Below are positions 1-7,685 of a stretch of DNA of 10,711 nucleotides, piece by piece. Position 1 is the first letter of the stretch. Each line of letters opens with the position of its first letter. The translations under genes and the position numbers were made by a program. The stretch covers positions 1 through 10,711 of the forward strand of contig RXOD01006313.1 in assembly GCA_005223375.1 (NCBI GenBank). The letters are read 5' to 3'. The notes beneath the pieces are model-generated. The model had not been told where the DNA came from, did no database searches, and was given only the letters and a program-made list of their open reading frames with translations. This stretch comes from Amoebophrya sp. AT5.2 (taxonomy: Eukaryota; Sar; Dinophyceae; Syndiniales; Amoebophryaceae).

Positions 1-1
1 T

Positions 2-1051
2 CTTGGGGATCCGGGACACATGACTCTGGAGGGAGGGAAGACTTTTGAACGAATGCTGCCGGCCTACTTCTCGATCGCGGCGCGTTTTTATCCTGGTGGT
101 CCTCTGGGAGCAGAAGAACTGCTGCCGCTGGGGCGGTTGGAGTGGCGAGGGAAGGAGGGGGAGCAGGGTGCAGGGTTTACGGCAAGTTTGGCGGATGCAT
201 TCAATGGAGCCCGAGAGTTGGACGGACGCGCAGTAGCAGACAATTTGCAGGCTGCTGTAGGGAGCGTGGGGAAGATGGCGCAAAATGCGTTCAATGGGCT
301 CAAGGCGTTCGACCCGAAGGAGAGATTGGCCAGAGCAGGGAGTTCGCTTTGGAACAGCGCGCCCTCCGCCGCCATCCACCGGAGCATCAATGTTAGTCCC
401 GTTCCAGCTGCGGCCGCAAAGGCAGCCACGGCTCCTGAAGCGGACTTCCGAGCATTGGTTTTTTCTTTTTCGTCGGTCCACAACGCGCACGGGAAACCTT
501 GCGGTCGCATCAGTACCACAGGTATCCACCCTCAGAACACGGGCGAGCATCGCGAGCCTCTGTACCTCACAGTGAGTGACGTATCCGTATCGACTGGTCG
601 AGCACAGGAAGGGAACATTCGCGAAACCGTTCGTCTGCAGCGCGAGATTGACGTCAACAAGGCGAATGATCACTGGAGGCAAATATTCTGCCTCACCGTG
701 TCTGTTCGCCCGTCAAAACATGCGGGCGGTCAAGGCGACAGTCGAGTCTCGTCGCTGCAGGAGCATCTACTACAACCACAGCTACTGCGCTTCGGTTTGA
801 GCGTGCCACCTCCACCAACACCGTCATCTACTTTGGACTCGCCGACGCCGACGTGGCGGCAAGTGGACCGGGTTTCCTTTAACTACGTTGATACGAAGGA
901 CGAGGACGTAGTGATGATTAGCAAGGATGGTGCCGAGCCGAGAGCGCAAGCAGTGTCCTCGCTCGGTATTTCCAAACTCCTCCTTCGGGATCGGGACGGG
1001 ATTGTAAAGCCTGAAATGGACTGGGACTTCATCATGACACCAAGCGGCTGA
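2..1051 (+). CDS. Unrecognised protein, C-terminal part (5' end outside the window)
   Basis: The frame is open from base 2 to the TGA at 1049-1051. An ATG lies at 20, but six open codons precede it, so the gene probably begins or has an exon to the left. Counting from that ATG gives 343 residues. I do not recognise the family. The N-terminal third looks helical and holds two related short segments, DAFNGARELD and NAFNGLKAFD (about residues 59-68 and 90-99). The middle has beta-like stretches (LYLTVSDVSVS, FCLTVSV), then a Pro/Ser/Thr-rich linker (about 262-278) and a charged C-terminus ending DWDFIMTPSG. No signal peptide or membrane segment is seen. A GTGAGT string at 572-577 is donor-like, but the frame stays open through it. 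Coding-like sequence continues after the stop in the +1 frame, so this C-terminus may be wrong through an unseen small intron, a frameshift or a sequencing error. That the region is coding is fairly likely; its function is unknown. Confidence 0.6.
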   Translation, partial: LGDPGHMTLEGGKTFERMLPAYFSIAARFYPGGPLGAEELLPLGRLEWRGKEGEQGAGFTASLADAFNGARELDGRAVADNLQAAVGSVGKMAQNAFNGLKAFDPKERLARAGSSLWNSAPSAAIHRSINVSPVPAAAAKAATAPEADFRALVFSFSSVHNAHGKPCGRISTTGIHPQNTGEHREPLYLTVSDVSVSTGRAQEGNIRETVRLQREIDVNKANDHWRQIFCLTVSVRPSKHAGGQGDSRVSSLQEHLLQPQLLRFGLSVPPPPTPSSTLDSPTPTWRQVDRVSFNYVDTKDEDVVMISKDGAEPRAQAVSSLGISKLLLRDRDGIVKPEMDWDFIMTPSG

Positions 1052-1170
1052 TGCCCGACGGGCTCTACTGTGACTTTTACCAGAACTTCTGCAATCGCCG
1101 CCAGCACCAGGGGCAGAGCGTTCCGGAAATACAGCAGTCACACGACCTACGGAACGTTCGACCGGCGTAG
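1036..1170 (+). CDS. Possible alternative 3' end of the first gene in another frame
   Basis: Relative to the preceding ORF, a frame displaced by one base is open from 1015 to a TAG at 1168-1170. From about 1036 it reads HDTKRLMPDGLYCDFYQNFC and continues to a C-terminus ending LRNVRPA. Its third codon positions are mostly G or C, like the confident genes here, and the base composition turns AT-rich only after about 1175. This suggests translation really ends at 1170 and not at the TGA at 1049-1051. Possible explanations are a -1 shift near 1033, or a tiny intron such as 1004-1044 (GTAAAG donor, CAAG acceptor; 41 bp). The original frame is also open from 1052 to a second TGA at 1193-1195, so read-through cannot be excluded. 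I infer a 3' extension of the upstream gene, not a separate gene. Confidence 0.35.
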   Translation, partial: DTKRLMPDGLYCDFYQNFCNRRQHQGQSVPEIQQSHDLRNVRPA

Positions 1171-2044
1171 AGCTACCAAATACATAAGACGTTGAAAAGA
1201 ATATCTGATACGAAGGCCGCAACGGAAAGGTGTAGAAAAAAAATAAAAATCAAAATGTGTGTCATGTACATGTGGAGTCAAAGTCGTCGGCGAGGTATAA
1301 AAAAAAACGAAATTAATATAAGGAGCTGCCATGCATTTTCATCTTCACGTTTTGATTTTCGCACTTGTACACTATGAATGTATCTGCGTACCCCCGACTG
1401 GAACTGGAAGTTAGTATTAGAAGAATGGAAGAGAGCAGATTTCTACAGAAAGAGGAGGATAGCAGCTAGTCAGTGCGTATGCACGCACCGTGATTTGAAG
1501 GTGGAAAGCCCTGCTGTTCGGTCGTTCGGAGATCGGGGGCGGAGAGAGGATCGAGAGCCATGAGATCTCGTGTCGTGGTCGCGTTTGTACTCGTTTTCGA
1601 GATCGCACCTACTTTTACCAAGCGCGGCAAAGAGCGCTGCTTTCAATTATAGCATAGTGCTCGCTTCCGCTGTAAACGGAACAACCTCATGTACAACATC
1701 TAAGTTTTTATACACAAACAGAAGCACATGCACAAGCAGTCTCTAGACACGCGTAAGCAGGCAAAGACTCAAATAAAGAATCAGAGTCAAACCGGTGCAT
1801 CGGATGATTCTCGTGGTTCAATCATGGGCACAACTTCTGCATTCAATGAATCCTCTTCTGAATCCTAAATCTTAATCTAGATTGGTAGAAGCTGCTGCAG
1901 TAGGAGAGACAGTTGTATCAGGAGAGTCTGACTCTGAGACTGAGGTGGGTCAGAGACGCGGGCGCTGCGGTTTACAACTACTTCCATCATTATATTCATA
2001 TTGGCATCTTCGGGCTTGGGTTTTTCTTAAGCAAAGGCAAGGAT
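1171..2044. other. AT-rich intergenic spacer with no supported gene
   Basis: This stretch holds A-rich runs (1235-1250 and 1300-1308) and an AATAAA at 1242-1247 that could belong to the 3' end of the upstream gene. Only short ORFs without family resemblance occur in it. The open frame entering the next gene extends back to about 1913 but has no ATG before 2045. No RNA gene or long repeat was recognised. Confidence 0.5.
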
Positions 2045-2691
2045 ATGGCGTCCTCGTCGAGCAGCAGCTTTTTGTGGACTGGCGACGAGGGGAGCGAGCT
2101 CCTTTCCCGTTCAACGCTCGCCAGTTCGTCTTCGCTCTCCTCGCACGCGTCTCACGGTCCTCTTGACGGCTCCGCTCCAAACGTCGTGTACCTCCATTCA
2201 CCCGCCGCGGCCGCGCACGACCACGGCCACCAGGGCCACCTTGTGCCAGCGGGTGGACCAGCGGGAATGCTCCCCAGCGGTGGAGCAACTGCAAGACTTA
2301 CCAGCTTCCTAGAAGACGGAGGTGCAACAAGTTCAAGTAGCAATGCGCTGCAGAATTTCTTGTTCGGCGGAGCCTCTTCAGCGTTAAACGCAGCGTCGTC
2401 GTCGGTTCTCCACGATGAAGGGGACCACCATCTCCACAACGCAGGAACGGCAGGCCATCTTCACCATCACGACCCCATCATCGCCGGCACGATGCCAGGC
2501 GGCCTGCGAACTTCCTTCGTCCTGTTCAGCAGTGGGGCGGCGGGAAACCTGATTTCGGGAGCCGCGCAAAGTGGGGCGTTGACGGGAGGAACGATCGACC
2601 CGTGGAACATCCACGACCTTTTCCACGTCGCGAAAACCGGATTCCTGCTCTTCGGAGGACTCTGCTCAAAGATGTACTACTATGGATCCCA
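2045..2691 (+). CDS. Ser/His-rich putative membrane protein, exon 1
   Basis: The first ATG of the open frame is at 2045, with G at -3 and G at +4, a reasonable eukaryotic start context. Exon 1 encodes about 216 residues of an inferred 266-residue protein. It begins MASSSSSSFLW and has a second serine run near residues 27-33. Two histidine-rich stretches follow, HDHGHQGH (about 59-66) and HDEGDHHLHNAGTAGHLHHH (about 124-143), separated by Gly/Ala/Ser-rich sequence. These could bind metal or act as a low-complexity linker; neither is shown. From about 157 the sequence turns more hydrophobic (SFVLFSSGAAGNLISGAA, then FLLFGGLC at 200-207). The ORF read through the intron would end at 2740 with a short Cys/Ser tail. 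Splicing to 2875 instead extends the hydrophobic region, which is why I prefer the spliced model. I do not recognise the family. Confidence 0.6.
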
Positions 2692-2874
2692 GTTTTGTGC
2701 TTGTTTCACTATACTTTCGTCGTTTCCGTGTCCGTCGTGAGAACCAAAGGAAAACAATAAATATGCCAGTACTTGTTGCTAACCTGTCGTGTACTCTATT
2801 TGCAAGCGTCGATCGTGTCAGTTTACTTCCGATGGAGAGGCCGCGCACTCATATCATCAATCTTTTTACTGCAG
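2692..2874 (+). other. Predicted 183-bp intron of the Ser/His-rich gene
   Basis: The inferred donor is CCCA|GTTTTG. The acceptor, TCTTTTTACTGCAG|G, is strong and has a pyrimidine tract. The length (61 x 3) keeps the frame and splits one Gln codon (CA|G). A CTAAC branchpoint-like word lies near 2780, unusually far from the acceptor. The two boundaries carry near-identical strings, CAGTTTTG and CAGGTTTGG. The donor is not consensus beyond GT. An alternative GT at 2674 (GTACTA) also keeps the frame and would drop the six residues YYYGSQ. Confidence 0.55.
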
Positions 2875-3028
2875 GTTTGGGATGGGGCTGATCGGTTTCC
2901 TGGCCTTTCAGTCGATGACGGCGCCGAAATCGGAACTGCCTCGCAGTTACAGCTCATACTACCAGCAGCCGATGTTTTACCCCTACGCCAGCAGCGGTGA
3001 AGAGGAGGAAGATGCAAAGAACGACTGA
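2875..3028 (+). CDS. Ser/His-rich putative membrane protein, exon 2
   Basis: After the acceptor at 2873-2874 the frame reads FGMGLIGFLAFQSM (residues about 217-230), followed by a polar, Tyr- and Pro-containing tail and an acidic end, EEEEDAKND, with TGA at 3026-3028. Joined to exon 1 this forms a hydrophobic block of about 30 residues (198-227) interrupted by SKMYYYGSQ. It could be one long transmembrane segment, a membrane hairpin or a re-entrant loop. The acidic tail would then be a short exposed C-terminus. Only this joining gives the protein a convincing membrane segment, which supports the intron. The family is not recognised and the cellular location is unknown. Confidence 0.5.
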
Positions 3029-3493
3029 GCTGCCTGTTCCCTATTTTGGCTACGACTCTTCGACCGTACAAAGCAAAACTCTTAAGAACGACCAGGATCT
3101 AGTTGCAAATACAAACAGCTGCGAAAGATAAAGAACGGAGTGCGAGTGAAAAATTTTCGGAACAATCAACGAACTCGTATTTTCAAGTTGGAAGGTCTTG
3201 CGGTCAGAACTCGCAGAGAGCAAGTGAGCTTCATTTCTCAGAAGGAATTCGCTGAACAACTATCATTGGTGCGTGGTGGTGCTGCGTTGCGACGAAAAAT
3301 TACGGAAAATTTTATGGGCCCAGATAGGAAAAACAGTAACAGATGGTGCACTTCTTCTTGTTTCGCGCAAAAAACATCCTCCTGCTACCGCGTGACCTGC
3401 TACCAGAAGACGAAGATGAATACCGCGACGAACATCGTGTCCGTGTTACTGTCGTCATCGTCTTGTCTCACTCGTCGTGGGCGTGGTGCTACA

Positions 3494-3580
3494 GGCAAGA
3501 GATTGAGATTTTGTTCTGGTTCCTGATCGAAATCGATGCGTGGCAAGAGATTTTGTTCTGGTTCCTGATCGAGATCATGC
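3494..3580. repeat. Imperfect tandem repeat, two adjacent copies
   Basis: Copy A is 3494-3541 (48 bp) and copy B is 3542-3580 (39 bp). Both begin GGCAAGAG. Copy A has six extra bases (ATTGAG) after that word. Both then share 22 identical bases from TTTTGTTCTGG to CTGATCGA before diverging (AAATCGATGCGT against GATCATGC). The core of copy A recurs exactly about 3.7 kb downstream. Confidence 0.9.
3509..3541. repeat. 33-bp dispersed repeat, upstream copy
   Basis: These 33 bases, from TTTTGTTCTGG to AATCGATGCGT, are identical to 7264-7296 and in the same orientation. The flanks differ (GGCAAGAG against CGGCTTAC on the right). Copy B at 3551-3572 shares the first 22 bases. The two exact copies lie in the spacers on either side of the 861-aa gene. 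An exact 33-base match by chance in 10.7 kb is very unlikely. Confidence 0.92.
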
Positions 3581-3683
3581 AAAATCAAAGTTATCATCAC
3601 GATGCGAGGCAACAATTGTTTTTTTTTTCACGTGGCAGCTGATGTCACTGTCAACGGCTCCCTGTGGTCGTGCGATCGTGACG

Positions 3684-3696
3684 GATCATCGTGATC
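3684..3696. promoter_or_regulatory. Perfect dyad GATCA-TCG-TGATC within an ATCGTGA cluster
   Basis: GATCA and TGATC form a perfect 5-bp inverted repeat around TCG. The word ATCGTGA occurs at 3675-3681, 3688-3694 and 3704-3710, with an inverted copy (TCACGAT) at 3597-3603 and a related ATCGTGG near 3795. This arrangement resembles a binding-site cluster upstream of the gene at 4044, but no factor is known and the role is inferred. Confidence 0.35.
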
Positions 3697-4043
3697 ATTG
3701 GTCATCGTGAATTTAAAATGCGACTCATTTTTTTTTCTTGACTGTCCAAAACCAAATAGGCACGCATTCCATGATTGACACCACGTTGCACGCGATCGTG
3801 GTAAGGAGCACGTATGGTGATGGTGGTAGCCAATCTATATCTAGTCCTTGCATCTACAACCATCGCGCAGGACCAAAAGATCCTTCTTGTTCTACAACTA
3901 GACGAGTCGTTTAGTCCGTGTTGAGTTGAACTTGAAGAAGAAGAAACAGGAACAAAAAGTAAGCGTTACAAAGTAAAAGTCATCTCTTCAGTCAGTGAGT
4001 ATACAATTTATTCTGAACTAAGAACCCAGAAAGCCCTGCAATA

Positions 4044-6629
4044 ATGGCGCCCAGTCGTCCAGATGTTTCATCTCCCGCAGCATCCGGCCCGGACGAAATC
4101 AGAGTCGGCGACTGGGTCCGGATTTCCGGAATTCAGTCTCGCCGTCACCAGCACCTCAATGGCACCGTCGGACGGGTCTTAGAATTGGCCGCTGAAACTG
4201 AGAGGGTGAAGGTCGATTGCGCCACAGTTTCTGGGCCCCGCCACCATGAAGTCCGCCCGCTGCTATTCTGCCCGAATCTGAAAAAAGAGCGCCTCACACT
4301 CCTGGAAGGGTTTGACCCGTCTGCACCGCTTGCCCTCGGCGATTTCGTCGAGATACATGGGCTCCAATCTGCGAGTGGAAAACAGCTTAATTCACGCCGA
4401 GGACAGGTTGTCGAGGCTCCAGCTGCTCCTGCCATTGCAAATGGTGCTGATGAAGGCGACGCTTCGCCCCCGACGAATTCTCGCCGCTGGGGCATTTGTC
4501 TCCCCTCTCTACGAGCAAAGGCGGCAGTCCGCACGACGGCAAACGCACGCGCTCCTCCAACTTGGGATCCGAAGCTTTGGTTCAAAAGCATCAAAGCGGA
4601 AAATTTAAGGCGAATTCCGAAGCAAGCTTGCGCAACGATCGACATCGAGCAACTCGCAGCCGATATCGTGGCTGAGTGCCAGTACGTGTGGCGCGGGGAT
4701 CAGGATATTGAGTCTGGGTATATGGGGGTTCGCTGCACAAGGGAGAAAATGATTGTGAAGATTATCGCGAGTCGTGACGCGTCCCAAAGGCCGTCGAACG
4801 CCAGCCCAGACCAAGCCGCCCAATCGTTATGGAAGCTGAAAGTCGAGGAGCGCGGCAACCAGGCGGAGGTTTTTCTCCGCCGAAACAACGACATCGGCTG
4901 TATGGAAGTCGCTGAAGTGAAAGAACTCACGCAGCAAGAGGGTGCCATTAAACCGAAACCCGATCCACCTTTCGTCTGGCAGCTTTTCACTGTGGGGAAA
5001 ACTCGTTTAACGAAGAAGATGCTCGTCGGCAACGAGATGCGGCAAGCGGAGTACCCGGCCGATATGGCGCTAAGTGAGCTTGCGCCAGCGATCGCGAACC
5101 TGATTCGAACTCAAGGACCAGTACGGGTGATGTTTTCCGATGGAGTTGCAGAGGATTACGATCAGGACGGAAGCATGTACACTTCCGGATTGGCGCCGGA
5201 TACATTCGACATTCGGGCGATCAAAAAGGTGGTTAGTCAAGAGTACAATCCGATGCGCGGGGTTTTGGTTGGGGAGCCGCGGAAGATTTACCCGTATCGA
5301 GAGGTGCAGGTTTGGGGGGATCAGAACCAGTGCATCTCTTGCTCTTCCCCAAATCCATGCGGCAAAAACGAGAACGAGAACGACGAGGCCCCCGCGACCA
5401 CCAAAGACCCGTTCCTCCTCTGCACTTCTTGGGAGCTTCAAAAATCTCTCGGCGGGTACCAAAAGTGTCTTCGTCTCCTCACCCGCGTCCTGAACATCGA
5501 AAAATGCAACGAAGCAGCCTTCGTGTTCTGCGTGATGCTCGAGCAGTTGATGCCGGAGATTCTACCGGTCTTTCGTGGCCGCGTCGCTTTTGACGTGAGA
5601 CTCGAGTTGAACGGATATGTCGAAACCGGCGCTTACGGTCCCGTGCCAGAGCCGGACCTCACAAGACGCATTGAGGAGGAGAACGCTTTTAATCGGGAAA
5701 TACGACCTCCGAGCTGCCAGGCGATGACCGAGTTTTCCTCTAAGGTGGAAACAAGAATTGGGATGCGAGCGGACCGCTACGCAGTGAAAGATAACTGGTC
5801 GCGGATTCATTCGTGGCTGTCGTTCCGGACCTTCGACCAGTCGAAAGATATGAAGGAGGACAAATACGTGATGGATCTGTCGGCTCCGCAGTTCGGAGCG
5901 TTTGGCCAGCAAATCACAGTGGACGAGAAAATTCCGGATGTGTTCGTGCTTGCCGCGAAGTGTGACGGGTTGAATCATGCGCAAGCCGGTATGCCACCAC
6001 CAGCTGAAGCGACAGTCACGGTAGACATCGACGACTACACAACGGAACCAGAAGATGATTCTCCTTGTTTCACAAATGGGAACGCAGCAACTGCAACGCC
6101 AATCCAGACCCAAGTCCGCTACTGCAAGCCCTCGGTGACCCTACCCTCCAATTTCGTGGGTATGGCCCAGCTCGCCTGGATCTACCATCACAACAATCTC
6201 TTCGACCTACCCAACAAAAAACTTGCAGACATCTGCTGTACTTTTATGGAGCGCCGCTTCCCCAAATCCATGCGCCAAGTCTGTCGTCCCTACAACTACC
6301 CGGCGACGAGCGGGAAGATCGGGCCTTTTCAGTTCTTCGGAATCGCTTGCTCGAGTGAAGAGGACTTGACGGCGTTTGATCTCCTGAATCGTTTAGAACA
6401 AGAGGTACGTCCAGCGATTGTAAGGATGAATGGGCAAATCCCGGCAGGGTGGCTGAAGACCTTTTTAGGGTTGGAATCGAGAACTGTTGGGGAGATGGAA
6501 AGACGATGTGGGGTGGAACTGGGCAGGATGCATGAGTTGCAACATCAAATGATTGAACGTGTGAGAGGGTTTATAGGGAACGAGATCCGGGATGAGGTAG
6601 CGTCGAGAGTGCTGCGGGTGGTGGAGTGA
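4044..6629 (+). CDS. 861-aa protein with tandem N-terminal SH3-like motifs, family unrecognised
   Basis: An uninterrupted frame with a good start context (A at -3, G at +4; ATAATGG) ends in TGA at 6627-6629. Two related N-terminal motifs are visible: VGDWVRISGIQ...LNGTVGRVLE...VRPLLFCPNL (about residues 21-79) and LGDFVEIHGLQ...LNSRRGQVVE (about 96-127). They resemble the small SH3/KOW-like 'HGL..LNG..G.V' repeats common in dinoflagellate and other algal proteins, which probably mediate protein contacts. The rest is mostly globular. A Cys-rich patch lies at C430, C433 and C439 and is followed by an Asn/Glu-rich stretch. At H589-S-W there follows, 22 residues later, D611-L-S-A-P-Q-F-G, a spacing seen in transglutaminase/papain-like His...Asp sites, but I cannot place a matching catalytic cysteine. 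The C-terminal about 50 residues are helical and charged. No signal peptide or membrane segment is seen. The CDS is well supported; the function is unknown. Confidence 0.85.
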   Translation: MAPSRPDVSSPAASGPDEIRVGDWVRISGIQSRRHQHLNGTVGRVLELAAETERVKVDCATVSGPRHHEVRPLLFCPNLKKERLTLLEGFDPSAPLALGDFVEIHGLQSASGKQLNSRRGQVVEAPAAPAIANGADEGDASPPTNSRRWGICLPSLRAKAAVRTTANARAPPTWDPKLWFKSIKAENLRRIPKQACATIDIEQLAADIVAECQYVWRGDQDIESGYMGVRCTREKMIVKIIASRDASQRPSNASPDQAAQSLWKLKVEERGNQAEVFLRRNNDIGCMEVAEVKELTQQEGAIKPKPDPPFVWQLFTVGKTRLTKKMLVGNEMRQAEYPADMALSELAPAIANLIRTQGPVRVMFSDGVAEDYDQDGSMYTSGLAPDTFDIRAIKKVVSQEYNPMRGVLVGEPRKIYPYREVQVWGDQNQCISCSSPNPCGKNENENDEAPATTKDPFLLCTSWELQKSLGGYQKCLRLLTRVLNIEKCNEAAFVFCVMLEQLMPEILPVFRGRVAFDVRLELNGYVETGAYGPVPEPDLTRRIEEENAFNREIRPPSCQAMTEFSSKVETRIGMRADRYAVKDNWSRIHSWLSFRTFDQSKDMKEDKYVMDLSAPQFGAFGQQITVDEKIPDVFVLAAKCDGLNHAQAGMPPPAEATVTVDIDDYTTEPEDDSPCFTNGNAATATPIQTQVRYCKPSVTLPSNFVGMAQLAWIYHHNNLFDLPNKKLADICCTFMERRFPKSMRQVCRPYNYPATSGKIGPFQFFGIACSSEEDLTAFDLLNRLEQEVRPAIVRMNGQIPAGWLKTFLGLESRTVGEMERRCGVELGRMHELQHQMIERVRGFIGNEIRDEVASRVLRVVE

Positions 6630-7685
6630 GGTGGAAGGAGACATCACACAACGACATCAACAAACAACGAATTGAATAAACCTAAGACAGAAGATCGAGC
6701 TTCATCGTCCTATTGAAACAAACCTAGAAACTCCCTCGAAATCGAAAAGGAAAAGCAAAAGACGAACAGTGTGACGTTGAACGTATTCTACATAAGTCGA
6801 CGCCAGAGCGCTGGGTTTGCTGCAGCCGCCCCAATGCCGAACTTGTTGGTTCGTCTTTGTTCTGGAGGATATTATCCTGTGGAGAGTTCTGCTTCGTGTT
6901 CGTGGATGATCTTGATTGCCTTGGGTTGGCTTTGTTTCCTGTCTTAGTTGTTGCCTATCATGGCGAGAAGATGAAGATCCGTCCTGATTATGTCTGCATT
7001 TCCTTCAGAGAGAGAAAGAGGGCGGTCCTCCAGGATCAGTCTGTTGTAGTTACTGTGCCTTTTCTACTTCTTCAAAAATATGTATATGAGAATCGTTTCG
7101 CTCGAGAGCAAAGCCGAAATTCACAATCACAGCGGTTTTCTCTACAAGAACGTTTACGACTTTCGTTTTGGAGGTCGACGTACTCTACACGTTGCTTGTT
7201 GCAAGAACGGGCTGTGAGCAATTTATCGATAGTGATCATGATGCAACAGTAAGTTTTCGGAGCTTTTGTTCTGGTTCCTGATCGAAATCGATGCGTCGGC
7301 TTACATGAGCGCCTGGTGCTTGCCGTGAAGAATAGGTACTTGTTTGTTTTCTGGAGGCATCAGTTTCAGTCCGAGCCGCTTCGGCGGTCGTGCTCGTGCA
7401 CACTTCCGAAGCTTCTTGCATGAGGATCAGGCTTAGGCTACTTTCACTACCATCAACATAGATACTTTAGGTACGTTTTGTAGCTTAAGGAATTTAGCTT
7501 ACTTCTCCAGCCTAGGTACTCGTACTCTACTACCTCATTACGTCACGCCGCCCCCATCCCCAATTAAGTACATATGCATTCTTGACATGTGGCGCTTGAC
7601 TCGCACAGAAGGGATTTGAGCTGTAGCGCATTCTGAGTCTGATCATTCAGCAGATATTTATAACAAGTCGAAGTATAGCATTACC
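6630..7685. other. Intergenic spacer with repeat copy and possible promoter elements
   Basis: About 1 kb with no supported gene. An AATAAA at 6675-6680, 46 bases after the preceding stop, could be a polyadenylation signal, although dinoflagellate-type genes often lack one. The middle holds the 33-bp dispersed repeat. Near the next gene lie TTACGTCAC (7538-7546, similar to a bZIP/CRE site) and ATATTTATAA (7654-7663, TATA-like, about 25 bases before the ATG). These two sites are pattern matches only. The longest + ORF (6857-7252) starts at TTG and resembles nothing known to me. Confidence 0.45.
7264..7296. repeat. 33-bp dispersed repeat, downstream copy
   Basis: Identical over 33 bases to 3509-3541 and in the same orientation, but here as a single copy without the GGCAAGAG flank. 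It lies between the 861-aa gene and the alanine racemase-like gene. Read on the minus strand, all copies give peptides close to RIDFDQEPEQ, but no sustained minus-strand gene surrounds any of them. Confidence 0.92.

Larger units (their letters stand above)
3029..4043. other. Intergenic spacer rich in short repeats
   Basis: About 1 kb without a convincing gene. It contains a 48-bp unit plus a 39-bp shorter copy (3494-3580), a cluster of ATCGTGA words with a dyad (3597-3710), and T-runs at 3619-3628 and 3728-3736. The longest + ORF here (3140-3526) lacks an early ATG and is compositionally odd. The last about 100 bases before 4044 are A-rich (AAGAAGAAGAAAC), which would suit a 5' leader. No TATA box or RNA gene was recognised. 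Confidence 0.5.

Noticed and set aside
296..305. GGGCTCAAGG, similar to the end of the dinoflagellate spliced leader (GGCTCAAG)
   Set aside because: Only eight bases match, it lies within coding sequence, and the rest of the leader is absent.
1805..1840. tRNA T-arm-like GGTTCAATC
   Set aside because: The flanking bases do not form the T stem and no cloverleaf could be built upstream.
3140..3526. 128-codon + ORF in the spacer
   Set aside because: It starts at GTG, has no early ATG, runs into the tandem repeat and shows no coding-like composition or recognised motif.
3400..3615. Minus-strand ORF with the repeated peptide DQEPEQN
   Set aside because: The peptide repeat simply reflects the DNA repeat; the frame is short, and at the downstream copy the surrounding sequence is unrelated.
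5562..6113. 183-codon open frame on the minus strand
   Set aside because: Antisense to the well-supported 861-aa gene; the composition is typical of a shadow frame.
6857..7252. 131-codon + ORF in the spacer
   Set aside because: It starts at TTG. Hydrophobic stretches come from T-rich DNA and no family resemblance is seen.
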